The notes under the pieces are model-generated. The model did no database searches. It saw only the letters and a list, made by a program, of their open reading frames with translations, and was not told the origin of the DNA. The translations under genes were made by a program, and so were the position numbers. DNA of 64,000 nt from Nocardioides coralli (GTDB taxonomy: Bacteria > Actinomycetota > Actinomycetes > Propionibacteriales > Nocardioidaceae), in NCBI RefSeq assembly GCF_019880385.1, contig NZ_CP082273.1:744001-808000 (forward strand), given 5' to 3'. This document shows, piece after piece, positions 15,913 through 24,533 of the stretch. Within the stretch, counting starts at the first letter, position 1. Each line of letters opens with the position of its first letter.

Positions 15913-17344
15913 GCCCGGCCCTCTCGTAGGGGAGACGGAGGACGAAGGTGGCGCCACAGCCGGGGGTGGACAGGATCCGCAGAGACCCCCCGAGGTCCTC
16001 GACGAGCCGCCTCGCGACGTTGAGGCCGATGCCCTGACCGCGCGAGGCCGGTCCGCGCTCCCCCCACTCGAACAGGCGCGCCGAGACCTCCCGGGGGATG
16101 CCGGGCCCGAGGTCGGAGACCGTGAGCTCCACCGCTGCGCCGATGTCACGGGCAGCGACCCTGACCGGCGAGCCCGGGGCGTGCTGGGCGGCGTTCTCCA
16201 GCAGCGTCGTCACGACCTCGGTGATGTCGTCCGCGCGGCCACGCACCAGGTGCCCGGTCGGCGTCCAGTCGACCTGGCGCCCGAGCACGCGCTGCGCCAC
16301 CACCACGGGTTCGATCGCCTGGTCGAGGTCGACCGGCCCGACCGGGGTCACCCGGGGTCCGCGGGTCGCCAGCCCACCGAGGCGCGCGATCTCCGCCTCC
16401 ACCATCCGTTCGAGCTGCGCCCGCCGGTCCGGCGAGAGCCGGGTGCCGTCGTGGATGAGCTCGCTGGCGGTGACGATCCCGGCGATCGCGGCGTCCATCT
16501 CGTGCAGCCGCTCCCGGTCCAGCCGGTTGCGTTCCTCGACGTCGGCGACCCGCCGACTCAGCTCCGTGACGGTGCTCGTGCTGTCACGGATGGTCAGCCG
16601 GAGCACCGCGCTCGCCGCGACGCAGAGCAGCACCGCGAAGAGCAGGTCGGTGAGGATCGACACGACCGCGAATCCGACACCCTCGCCCCCCTGGTGGACG
16701 ACGAGCTGGTTGAGGCCGAGCAGGACCACGGCGGTGACGATGCGGATCCGCGCCCACGCGGGCACCGGCACCAGGGTGGCCGCGGCGACGGCGAACGCGA
16801 TGTAGAGCAGGGCCATGCCCGCCCCCGCGAAGATCAGGATGCCGAGCACCGCCGCCGGGTAGCCGCGGCCCGACTCGACCATCCCGATCCGGAACGCCGA
16901 GAAGACGACACCCAGGCAGACCCCGAGCAGCAGCGGGTCCAGCTGCGGCGGCACCGCGCGTCCCCACCACAGCATCGCGACGACGGTCGCCGTGAACAAC
17001 AGGTCGGTGACCAGCAGGGTCGTCGAGTGGTCGACGAGCCCGGGCCCGTGCGCGAGCCGCAGCGCGGCGAACGAGAACCCCTTGATGGCCAGGGCGACGA
17101 ACGCGGCCGCCAGCCAGGCCTGGCCCGGTTCGCCGGTCAGCCGCCACGCGAAGTAGAGACCGAGCGCGGCCGCCAGCACGACGGGATGCACCACCAGGCT
17201 TCCGATGCCCGCGGCGTCCTCGACGTTGCGCGTCTCCGGCGCGAGCCAGAACGCCACGAGAGCCGGCGTCACGCACACGAGCGCGACGAGCAGTGTCCCG
17301 TGCCACCCCCACACCCCATCAGGGATGCGAAACTTCCCCATCAT
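15887..17344 (-). CDS. Multi-TM sensor histidine kinase
   Basis: This is a membrane sensor kinase of 485 residues. The N-terminal 250 residues form about eight hydrophobic helices with no clear extracellular domain. A coiled linker (about 255-285) leads to RERLHEMDAAIAGI, where H281 is the likely phospho-accepting His (H-E-x-D box). The ATPase domain has TTLLENAAQHAPGS (N box), DLGPGIP (G1) and GQGIGLNVARRL (G2). It pairs with the downstream LuxR-type regulator by overlap. The His box looks HisKA-like rather than the HisKA_3 type that usually partners such regulators. Two Met codons open the gene; ATG 17344 is used. The signal sensed is unknown. Confidence 0.87.
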   Translation of the reverse strand: MMGKFRIPDGVWGWHGTLLVALVCVTPALVAFWLAPETRNVEDAAGIGSLVVHPVVLAAALGLYFAWRLTGEPGQAWLAAAFVALAIKGFSFAALRLAHGPGLVDHSTTLLVTDLLFTATVVAMLWWGRAVPPQLDPLLLGVCLGVVFSAFRIGMVESGRGYPAAVLGILIFAGAGMALLYIAFAVAAATLVPVPAWARIRIVTAVVLLGLNQLVVHQGGEGVGFAVVSILTDLLFAVLLCVAASAVLRLTIRDSTSTVTELSRRVADVEERNRLDRERLHEMDAAIAGIVTASELIHDGTRLSPDRRAQLERMVEAEIARLGGLATRGPRVTPVGPVDLDQAIEPVVVAQRVLGRQVDWTPTGHLVRGRADDITEVVTTLLENAAQHAPGSPVRVAARDIGAAVELTVSDLGPGIPREVSARLFEWGERGPASRGQGIGLNVARRLVEDLGGSLRILSTPGCGATFVLRLPYERAGHGASRARA

Positions 17345-17876
17345 GGTCCGCCCCCCCGGGATCCATGTACATGATCCGAACCAGACGTCGGCTCAGGACG
17401 GTTGATCCCCCCGGTGGACCCTCCCGTCGCGAGCCGCCCCTACGCCTGGCTCGGCGATGACTCCATAGGGAAGCGTAGGACCCCGGCGTGGCGCAAGTGC
17501 CAACCGGGTCCTGGCCTATACCAGAAATTGGGGAGGATCCATGGGCGACACTCCGGGTGAGCCCACCAGTCGCGACCGACCGTCGTGCCCCTGGGTGCCG
17601 TTAGGGGCTGGGAGGGGCGTGGTGCCCCGGCCATGGTGGGGGCCTGGCTCGGGACCGCGTCCTCCCGGACTGTCGTGACGGGCGACTGGTGGGCCCTGTG
17701 GGCGTTGGGGGCCCACATCCAACGATGGTCCATCCGCGCCGCCGATCCCATCCCCAAATGTAGGTGAGTCGCTGGACTGGTCCGCGACCCGGCGCGAAGC
17801 GGCGACACGATGACGTGTCGGCCACGGGCGCCCGTGTCGCGGGCGCGCCAGCCCGGGCCGCGAGGGGGAGGCAAGC
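17345..17876. other. Divergent regulatory intergenic region
   Basis: This is 532 bases between the divergent histidine kinase and orphan regulator genes, without a credible gene. It contains a minus-strand -10 candidate TACGCT (17477-17472), a TATACC-adjacent site CCAGAAATTGGGGA (17521-17534), an inverted repeat CGTTGG (17703-17708) / CCAACG (17719-17724), and CCCCAAATGTAGGTGA (17752-17767). The CC-rich/GG-rich AT-centred sites resemble CCCCACAATTGGGG at 14964 and may bind the same regulator. Confidence 0.4.
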
Positions 17877-18575
17877 ATGCCGGGATCGACGGGTAGGCCC
17901 CGCGTCGCCGTGGTGTCGCCGCTCTACCTGGTCTCGGACGCGGTGGCGAGCGCCCTCGGGGGCCACGACTACGAGGTCGAGACGCCGGTCTGGCCCGGTG
18001 GGCGGCGTACCCGCAGCCACACCGCGAGGCTGGACGACGTCGAGGCGGACGTGGGCCTGCTCATGACCGACCTGGTGCCTGCTCCCCGGCTGCGGGAGGC
18101 CACCGAGTGCCTCAGGACCCTCGACCTGCCCTGGCTCCTCCTCACCGGGACGCCCTCGGGCCCCCTCTGGGGTGCCGTGCTCGACGTGGGGGTGCAGGGC
18201 ATCATGCCCAGCTCGACCGGCCTCGCCGACGTCGTGGAGGCGCTGGACCGGCTGCTGGCCGGGGAGACCCTCGTCAACGACCAGGAGCGCACCGAGCTGG
18301 TCGAGGAGTGGCATCGCTCCCAGTCGCGCAAGGACGGCCTGGTCGAGCGGGTGCACTCCCTGACGCCGCGGGAGCGGACGGTGCTCCGGATGCTCTACGC
18401 CGGTCAGGGCGTGGGCCAGATCTCCGACGCGCTCAACGTCTCGGAGGCCACGGTCCGCAGCCACGTGAAGTCCGTGCTGCACAAGTTCCGCGTGAACTCC
18501 CAGCTCGACGCGGTGGCGGTGCTGGGCTGGTTGCGGGACGACCCCGAGTCGCTGGACTGGTGGGAGAGCGCCTGA
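17877..18575 (+). CDS. Orphan LuxR-type regulator with degenerate receiver
   Basis: This is a 232-residue DNA-binding regulator. The C-terminal LuxR domain is clear: LTPRERTVLRMLYAG, then QISDALNVSEATVRSHVKSVLHKF. The N-terminal 125 residues have the shape of a receiver, but the acidic pair is missing (VVSPLYLVSD), an Asp in LLMTDLVP may stand at the phospho site, and the conserved Lys is absent (GIMPSS). It may therefore be controlled by level, ligand or partner rather than phosphorylation. ATG 17877 has a GGGGGAGG ribosome site. Convergent with the lytic transglycosylase gene, 3 bases away. No kinase gene is next to it in the same direction. Confidence 0.86.
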   Translation: MPGSTGRPRVAVVSPLYLVSDAVASALGGHDYEVETPVWPGGRRTRSHTARLDDVEADVGLLMTDLVPAPRLREATECLRTLDLPWLLLTGTPSGPLWGAVLDVGVQGIMPSSTGLADVVEALDRLLAGETLVNDQERTELVEEWHRSQSRKDGLVERVHSLTPRERTVLRMLYAGQGVGQISDALNVSEATVRSHVKSVLHKFRVNSQLDAVAVLGWLRDDPESLDWWESA

Positions 18576-18578
18576 GCC

Positions 18579-19568
18579 TCAGCCGCGCCGCGCGAGGAAC
18601 TGCCGTACCGGCACGGGGCGCTTCTCGGCGTACCCCTCCGGCAGCCAGATGCTCCCGTGCCGGGTGAGGTAGTGCACCTGCCAGGCGTGGTAGCCGAGGA
18701 AGGACCGAGGGTGCCGCTTCATGACCTCCGCGTGCAGCGTCACCCCACGGACGTACGCCGGGTGGTTGTTGTAGCGGTAGAGGGCACCGGCCCGGTCGCC
18801 TGCGAAGTCGTTGGCTCGCAGCATCCGGCCGGCCGCGAGGATCGCGTCGCGGGGATCCTCGACGTCGCCCCCCGCGCCGTAGATGTCCCAGGTGGTGGGG
18901 ATGAACTGCATCGGGCCCTGGGCGCCCGCCACCGAGGTCCCCTCGATGCGCCCGAAGGCTGTCTCGACCAGATGGATCGCCGCGAGGTACTCCCACTCCA
19001 CGCCGAACCGCCGCTCGGCCGCCCGGTAGAGCCGGCGCAGCCGTCCGGCGGGCAGGGGCTCCACGATGCGCCAGGCCGGGAGCTCGTCGGCGAGGTCCCG
19101 GTCACGCGTGGCGTGCATCGACCGGAATGCCCGCCGGGCGGCCACGTTGTCGGCGGCCCGCCTCCGAAGCGGCCGGGGCAGCAGGGAGCGCACCCGCGCG
19201 TCCCAGGCCGGGCGGTCGGCCAGCGTCCGGTAGGCCACCTGCTGCGCGTGCCCGGCCAGCGCCAGGTCCTCCGCGTTCGTGGCGGGGTCGGCGATCACCC
19301 GCTCGGCCACCCGGATCTGGGTGGCCGCCTGACGCGCGGTGGACGGGCGGCGCGGCGCTCCGGAGCGGGTCCTCCGGAGCACGTCCTCCAGTCCCTCGGA
19401 GACCTTCGCGCCGCCGTCGTCGGGCCGTGCGGTGGGTGCGGGATCCGGGACGCCGGTGGGCCCGGTGGTCGAGGCCGGCCCGGTGGCCGGTTGCGAGCAG
19501 CCGCCGAGGAGCAGGCCGGCCAGCGCCAGGCCGGAGACGGTGCGTCGGGACCTCCGCAGGGACCTCAC
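18579..19568 (-). CDS. Lytic murein transglycosylase lipoprotein (LpqU-like)
   Basis: This exported peptidoglycan-cleaving enzyme has 329 residues. The signal ends in the lipobox LLLGGCS (Cys about 24), followed by a Pro/Thr-rich linker. The catalytic SLT domain has the Glu in HLVETAFG, then SVAGAQGPMQFIPTTW and YRYNNHPAYVRGV, typical of the SLT_2 type. GTG 19568 lies 6 bases after a minus-strand -10 TACGGT (19580-19575), so a leaderless message is likely. In mycobacteria a similar gene (lpqU) also neighbours mfd, mazG and eno. Confidence 0.88.
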   Translation of the reverse strand: MRSLRRSRRTVSGLALAGLLLGGCSQPATGPASTTGPTGVPDPAPTARPDDGGAKVSEGLEDVLRRTRSGAPRRPSTARQAATQIRVAERVIADPATNAEDLALAGHAQQVAYRTLADRPAWDARVRSLLPRPLRRRAADNVAARRAFRSMHATRDRDLADELPAWRIVEPLPAGRLRRLYRAAERRFGVEWEYLAAIHLVETAFGRIEGTSVAGAQGPMQFIPTTWDIYGAGGDVEDPRDAILAAGRMLRANDFAGDRAGALYRYNNHPAYVRGVTLHAEVMKRHPRSFLGYHAWQVHYLTRHGSIWLPEGYAEKRPVPVRQFLARRG

Positions 19569-19574
19569 GAGGCC

Positions 19575-19584
19575 ACCGTAGACT
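19575..19584. promoter_or_regulatory. Overlapping divergent -10 boxes (lytic transglycosylase and mfd)
   Basis: ACCGTAGACT reads TACGGT on the minus strand (19580-19575) and TAGACT on the plus strand (19579-19584); both boxes share the same TA step. The minus-strand gene would be leaderless, and mfd would have a leader of about 55 bases. Confidence 0.5.
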
Positions 19585-19645
19585 CGCGGGCAACACCCCC
19601 CGTCGCACCCGGCCGGGGGTCGGACGTGCGCCCGGAAGGTGACCC

Positions 19646-22600
19646 GTGACCCTCACCCATCTCACCGACGCGGTGCTCGCCGAGCCCACGCTGGCCCAGG
19701 CGATGACCGACGCGAAGGGCGGCGCCGTCGCCGCGCTCGACCTCACCGGCCCGGCCGGCCTGCGCCCGTTCGTGGTGGCCGGGCTGCTGCGTCAGGACCG
19801 CACCGTCCTCGCCGTCACCCCGACGGCCCGCGAGGCCGAGGACCTCGTGGCGGCACTCGGCGACGTCGTGGACCCCGACGAGGTCGCCTACTACCCGAGC
19901 TGGGAGACGCTGCCGCACGAGCGGCTGAGCCCCCGCAACGACACCGTCGGCCGGCGGCTGGCGGTGCTGCGTCGGCTCCGCCACCCGGGCACCGCCGCCG
20001 GGCAGGGACCGCTGCGGGTCGTGGTGGCCCCGGTGCGGTCGCTGCTCCAGCCGCAGGTCGCCGGGCTCGGCGACCTGGCGCCGGTCGAGCTCGTCGCGGG
20101 CGACACCGTGCCGCTGGAGGACGTGGTGACACGGCTCGCCGGCGCGGCGTACTCCCGCGTCGACCTCGTCGAGAAGCGCGGCGAGTTCGCGGTCCGCGGT
20201 GGCATCGTCGACGTCTTCCCGCCGACGGAGGAGCACCCGCTCCGGGTGGAGTTCTGGGGCGACGACGTCGAGGAGATCCGGAGCTTCGCGGTCGCCGACC
20301 AGCGGACCCTCGAGCAGGTCGACCGGCTCTGGGCACCGCCGTGCCGTGAGCTGCTCCTCACCGAGGACGTACGCCGCCGGGCGGCCGCGCTCGGCGAGGC
20401 GCACCCGCAGCTGGTCGAGCTGACCGACAAGATCGCCGCCGGCATCGCCGTGGAGGGCATGGAGTCGCTGGCGCCGGTGCTGGTGGACGAGATGGAGCTG
20501 CTCGTCGACCTGCTGCCGGTCGACACGCACGTCCTCGTGCTCGACCCGGAGCGGGTCCGGGCCCGTGCCCACGACCTGGTCGCCACCAGCGAGGAGTTCC
20601 TCGGCGCCAGCTGGGCCGCCGCGGCCGGGGGCGGGCAGGCACCGATCGACCTGGGCGCTGCGTCCTACCGCGAGCTGGGCGAGGTCCGGGAGCACGTGCT
20701 GGGCCGTGAGCAGGCCTGGTGGAGCGTCAGTCCCTTCGGGCTCGGCGACGAGGGCGTCGAGGTCGACGCCGACGCGGTCGACTCACGGCTGCTGCCGGCG
20801 AAGGCGGCCGAGCTCTACCGCGGCGACCTCGAGCGCGCCATCACCGACGTCCGCGGCTGGCTGGCAGACCAGCACCGCGTGGTGGTCGTCCACCCCGGCC
20901 ACGGTCCGGCCGAGCGGCTGGTCGAGGTGCTCGCCGACCACGACGTGCCCGCCGCCCTGGTGGCACCGGAGGAGCTGGAGCCTCGGCCGGGCGTCGTGAC
21001 GGTGACCACCGGCACGCTCGACCACGGTTTCGTCGACCCGTCGCTGCGGCTGGCCCTGCTCACCGGCGACGACCTGTCCGGGCAGAAGACCTCCACCCGC
21101 GACATGCGCCGGATGCCGGCCCGGCGGAAGAAGCAGATCGACCCGCTGGAGCTGACGGCGGGGGACTACGTGGTGCACGAGCAGCACGGCGTCGGCCGGT
21201 TCGTCGAGATGAAGCAGCGCGAGGTCGGCGGGGCCGTCCGGGAGTACCTCGTGCTCGAGTACGGCGCCTCGAAGCGCGGTGGCCCGCCGGACCGGCTCTA
21301 CGTGCCGGCCGACGCGCTCGACCAGGTGACGCGGTACGTCGGCGGCGAGCAGCCCAGTCTCGACCGGCTCGGCGGCGCGGACTGGACGAAGCGGAAGAAC
21401 CGGGCACGCAAGGCGGTGCGCGAGATCGCGGCCGAGCTGATCAAGCTCTACGCCGCGCGGCAGGCGACGCAGGGGCACGCCTACGGCCCCGACAGTCCCT
21501 GGCAGCGCGAGCTCGAGGACGCCTTCCCGTTCCAGGAGACCCCCGACCAGCTGAGCACGGTCGACGAGGTCAAGGCCGACATGCGGCGCACGGTGCCGAT
21601 GGACCGGCTGGTGTGCGGCGACGTCGGCTACGGCAAGACCGAGATCGCGGTGCGGGCGGCCTTCAAGGCCGTGCAGGACGGCAAGCAGGTGGCGGTCCTG
21701 GTGCCGACCACGCTGCTGGTCACCCAGCACCTCTCCACCTTCGCCGAGCGGATGAGCGGGTTCCCGGTCACCGTGAAGCCACTGTCGCGGTTCCAGACCG
21801 ACGCCGAGGCGCGGGAGGTCATCGCGGGTCTGGCCGAGGGCTCCGTCGACATCGTGGTCGGCACCCACCGGCTGCTCAACCCCGACATCCGCGTCAAGGA
21901 CCTGGGGCTGATCATCGTCGACGAGGAGCAGCGGTTCGGCGTGGAGCACAAGGAGCAGATGAAGCGGCTCCGGACCTCGGTCGACGTGCTGTCCATGAGT
22001 GCCACCCCGATCCCGCGGACGCTCGAGATGGCCGTGACCGGGATCCGGGAGATGTCGACCATCACCACCCCGCCGGAGGAGAGGCACCCGGTGCTCACCT
22101 ACGTCGGCGCCTACGAGGACCGCCAGGTCACGGCCGCCATCCGCCGCGAGCTGCTCCGCGAGGGCCAGGTGTTCTTCATCCACAACCGGGTCAGCTCGAT
22201 CGAGAAGGCCGCCTCGCGGATCCGCGAGCTGGTCCCGGAGGCCCGTGTCGCGACGGCCCACGGACAGATGGGCGAGCACCAGCTCGAGCAGGTGATGCTC
22301 GACTTCTGGGAGAAGCGCTTCGACGTCCTGGTCTGCACGACCATCGTCGAGTCGGGGCTCGACGTCTCCAACGCCAACACCATGATCATCGAGCGGGCCG
22401 ACACCCTCGGACTCTCCCAGCTCCACCAGCTGCGCGGCCGGGTCGGTCGCAGCCGGGAGCGCGCCTACGCCTACTTCCTCTACCCGGCCGAGAAGCCGCT
22501 CACCGAGACCGCGCACGAACGACTGGCCACCCTGGCCCAGCACTCCGACCTCGGTGGCGGCATGGCGATCGCGATGAAGGACCTCGAGATCCGGGGCGCC

Positions 22601-23194
22601 GGCAACCTGCTCGGTGGGGAGCAGTCGGGGCACATCGCCGACGTCGGCTTCGACCTCTACGTCCGGCTGGTCGGCGAGGCCGTGCAGGAGTTCAAGGGCG
22701 AGGCGGAGCCCGAGCTGCGCGAGGTGCGGATCGAGCTGCCCGTGGAGGCCCACCTGCCACACGACTTCATCCCGAGCGAGCGGTTGCGCCTGGAGATGTA
22801 CAAGCGGCTGGCCGAGGTCCGCGCCGACGCCGACGTCGACGTGCTGCTCGAGGAGATGCAGGACCGGTACGGCGAGCCGCCGGAGCCGGTCGCGGCGCTG
22901 CTGCTGGTGGCTCGCTTCCGTGCCCGCGCGCGTCAGGCCGGGGTCGGCGAGGTCACGGTCGCCGGCCGCAACGTGCGGTTCGCCCCGGTGGAGCTGCCGG
23001 AGTCGCGCGTGGTCCGGCTGCAGCGGCTCTACCCGAAGAGCATCGTCAAGAGCCAGCTCGGCACGGTCCTGGTGCCCCGGCCGGGGACCCCGGGGGCGAC
23101 GGGCCGTCCGCTGGAGGGAGTGGCCCTGCTTGAATGGGCCCGCGGCGTGATCGACTCCGTGATCGACCCGCAGGAGCAGAAGGAGAAGTCGTGA
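19646..23194 (+). CDS. mfd: Transcription-repair coupling factor Mfd
   Basis: Mfd removes RNA polymerase stalled at DNA lesions and recruits UvrA. It has 1182 residues, normal length. The UvrB-like N-terminal region includes YYPSWETLPHERLSP. The RNA polymerase-interacting domain includes GDYVVHEQHGVGRF. The translocase motor has GDVGYGKTEIA (motif I), DEEQRFGVEHKE (motif II), SATPIPRTLEMA (motif III) and QLRGRVGRSRE (motif VI). The C-terminal TRCF domain (HDFIPSERLRLEMYKRL) is complete. The GTG start follows GGAAGG. It overlaps the next gene as GTGA. Confidence 0.97.
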   Translation: MTLTHLTDAVLAEPTLAQAMTDAKGGAVAALDLTGPAGLRPFVVAGLLRQDRTVLAVTPTAREAEDLVAALGDVVDPDEVAYYPSWETLPHERLSPRNDTVGRRLAVLRRLRHPGTAAGQGPLRVVVAPVRSLLQPQVAGLGDLAPVELVAGDTVPLEDVVTRLAGAAYSRVDLVEKRGEFAVRGGIVDVFPPTEEHPLRVEFWGDDVEEIRSFAVADQRTLEQVDRLWAPPCRELLLTEDVRRRAAALGEAHPQLVELTDKIAAGIAVEGMESLAPVLVDEMELLVDLLPVDTHVLVLDPERVRARAHDLVATSEEFLGASWAAAAGGGQAPIDLGAASYRELGEVREHVLGREQAWWSVSPFGLGDEGVEVDADAVDSRLLPAKAAELYRGDLERAITDVRGWLADQHRVVVVHPGHGPAERLVEVLADHDVPAALVAPEELEPRPGVVTVTTGTLDHGFVDPSLRLALLTGDDLSGQKTSTRDMRRMPARRKKQIDPLELTAGDYVVHEQHGVGRFVEMKQREVGGAVREYLVLEYGASKRGGPPDRLYVPADALDQVTRYVGGEQPSLDRLGGADWTKRKNRARKAVREIAAELIKLYAARQATQGHAYGPDSPWQRELEDAFPFQETPDQLSTVDEVKADMRRTVPMDRLVCGDVGYGKTEIAVRAAFKAVQDGKQVAVLVPTTLLVTQHLSTFAERMSGFPVTVKPLSRFQTDAEAREVIAGLAEGSVDIVVGTHRLLNPDIRVKDLGLIIVDEEQRFGVEHKEQMKRLRTSVDVLSMSATPIPRTLEMAVTGIREMSTITTPPEERHPVLTYVGAYEDRQVTAAIRRELLREGQVFFIHNRVSSIEKAASRIRELVPEARVATAHGQMGEHQLEQVMLDFWEKRFDVLVCTTIVESGLDVSNANTMIIERADTLGLSQLHQLRGRVGRSRERAYAYFLYPAEKPLTETAHERLATLAQHSDLGGGMAIAMKDLEIRGAGNLLGGEQSGHIADVGFDLYVRLVGEAVQEFKGEAEPELREVRIELPVEAHLPHDFIPSERLRLEMYKRLAEVRADADVDVLLEEMQDRYGEPPEPVAALLLVARFRARARQAGVGEVTVAGRNVRFAPVELPESRVVRLQRLYPKSIVKSQLGTVLVPRPGTPGATGRPLEGVALLEWARGVIDSVIDPQEQKEKS

Positions 23195-23877
23195 GCAAGA
23201 CCCGTGGCCGCTTCCGGGGCGCCCTCGTCGTGGGCGTCGCCGCCCTCACCCTGACCGGATGCGCCGGCGCCGGGATGCACCCGGGCGTGGCGGTCCAGGT
23301 GGGCGAGGAGTCGATCACGATGGCCGAGGTCGACGAGATCGCGGTCGACTTCTGCGACGCGGTGACCCCGCAGCTGGAGCAGCAGGCCGAGACCGTGCCC
23401 AACGCCTACTTCCGCGGAGGCATCGCCGGCACCCTCGCCCTGCGCTCGATCGCCGACCAGGTCGCCGAGGACTACGGCATCACGCTCGACGGCGAGGACT
23501 ACACGGCCCAGCTGGCGCAGATCCGTCGGGGCGTGGCCGGACTGCCCGAGGAGGTCCGTGAGTCGGTGCTCGTGGTCGACTCAGCGCCCCTCTACGTGGA
23601 GGAGGTGCAGGCGTCGGTCGGCGAGGTCGTGCTGGAGGGCGAGGGCGACCGGCAGGCGTTCCTGGCCGCGGGGCAGGAGGAGTTCGCGACCTGGGTGGCC
23701 GAGAACGAGGTCGAGTTCGACCCCTCGCTCAACACCGTCGCGGGCGAGGGCACCATCCGGAACGAGGACCGCTCGCTCTCCTTCGCCGTCAGCGAGACCG
23801 CCCGCAGCGGCAACGCCGCGGAGCCCAACGCCGTGCTCGCCCGACGGCTCCCCTCCACCCAGCGCTGCGGTCGCTGA
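23191..23877 (+). CDS. SurA-like N-terminal domain lipoprotein
   Basis: This is an exported lipoprotein of 228 residues with the lipobox LTLTGCAG (Cys 24). After it comes VAVQVGEESITMAEVDEI, the SurA_N-type start, but no PPIase domain is visible, so a chaperone-like role at the membrane is an inference. The GTG start at 23191 has AAGGAG upstream and overlaps the mfd stop (GTGA). Translationally coupled to mfd and followed by mazG. Confidence 0.72.
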   Translation: MSKTRGRFRGALVVGVAALTLTGCAGAGMHPGVAVQVGEESITMAEVDEIAVDFCDAVTPQLEQQAETVPNAYFRGGIAGTLALRSIADQVAEDYGITLDGEDYTAQLAQIRRGVAGLPEEVRESVLVVDSAPLYVEEVQASVGEVVLEGEGDRQAFLAAGQEEFATWVAENEVEFDPSLNTVAGEGTIRNEDRSLSFAVSETARSGNAAEPNAVLARRLPSTQRCGR

Positions 23878-23899
23878 GCCCGGCGGCGGTCCTCGTGGC

Positions 23900-24523
23900 A
23901 TGAGCGGCGACCGGGACGTCCTCGAGTTCCTCGCCGTGGTGCGGAGGCTCCGGGCCGAGTGCCCGTGGAAGGCCGCGCAGACCCACCGCTCGCTGGCCCG
24001 CTACCTCCTCGAAGAGTGCCACGAGACCCTGGAGGCGCTCGACACGGGCGACGCCGTCCATCTCCGTGAGGAGCTGGGGGACCTGTTGCTGCAAGTGTTC
24101 CTGCACGCCGCCATCGCCGAGGAGACCGGCGAGTTCACGATGGCCGACGTCGCCGCGGACGTCACGGCCAAGATGGTCCGGCGCAACCCGCACGTCTTCG
24201 GTGACGTCGACGCCGCGGGCCTCGACCCCGCTGCGGTCAACGAGGTGTGGGAGGCGCGCAAGGCCGAGGAGAAGCGGCGTACGTCGGTGACCGAGGGCCT
24301 GGCCCCCGGGCTCCCCGCGCTGCTCTACGCCGACAAGGTGCTCGACCGGCTGCGCCGAGCGGGCGGGGGCGGCGCGCCCACCTCGACCGGTGACCCGGCG
24401 GGCGACGGGATCGGCGAGCGGCTGCTGGCCCTGGTCGCCGAGGCGCGCGAGCAGGGAGCGGACCCCGAGCAGGAGCTGCGCGACGCCGTGCGCCGGCTGG
24501 TGGCGCTGCGGGACGGCGACTGA
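23900..24523 (+). CDS. mazG: Nucleoside triphosphate pyrophosphohydrolase MazG
   Basis: MazG hydrolyses NTPs/dNTPs to monophosphates and is linked to nucleotide-pool cleaning and the stringent response. It has 207 residues and a single MazG domain. CPWKAAQTHRSLARYLLEECHE and LREELGDLLLQVFLHA carry the conserved metal-binding EExxE and ExxD motifs, and VRRNPHVFGD follows. The C-terminal part contains an Ala/Gly-rich linker. ATG 23900. Gene order mfd-mazG-eno is as in mycobacteria, here interrupted by the transporter gene. Confidence 0.93.
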   Translation: MSGDRDVLEFLAVVRRLRAECPWKAAQTHRSLARYLLEECHETLEALDTGDAVHLREELGDLLLQVFLHAAIAEETGEFTMADVAADVTAKMVRRNPHVFGDVDAAGLDPAAVNEVWEARKAEEKRRTSVTEGLAPGLPALLYADKVLDRLRRAGGGGAPTSTGDPAGDGIGERLLALVAEAREQGADPEQELRDAVRRLVALRDGD

Positions 24524-24533
24524 CCCGGCGCCG

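Noticed and set aside
17440..17874. Overlapping frames in the divergent kinase/regulator gap
   Set aside because: Low-complexity Arg/Pro-rich products without ribosome sites; the stretch is better explained as regulatory DNA.
17766..18561. Exact 16-bp repeat GAGTCGCTGGACTGGT at 17766-17781 and 18546-18561
   Set aside because: One copy is ordinary coding sequence, and a few 16-mer repeats are expected by chance in 64 kb of GC-rich DNA.
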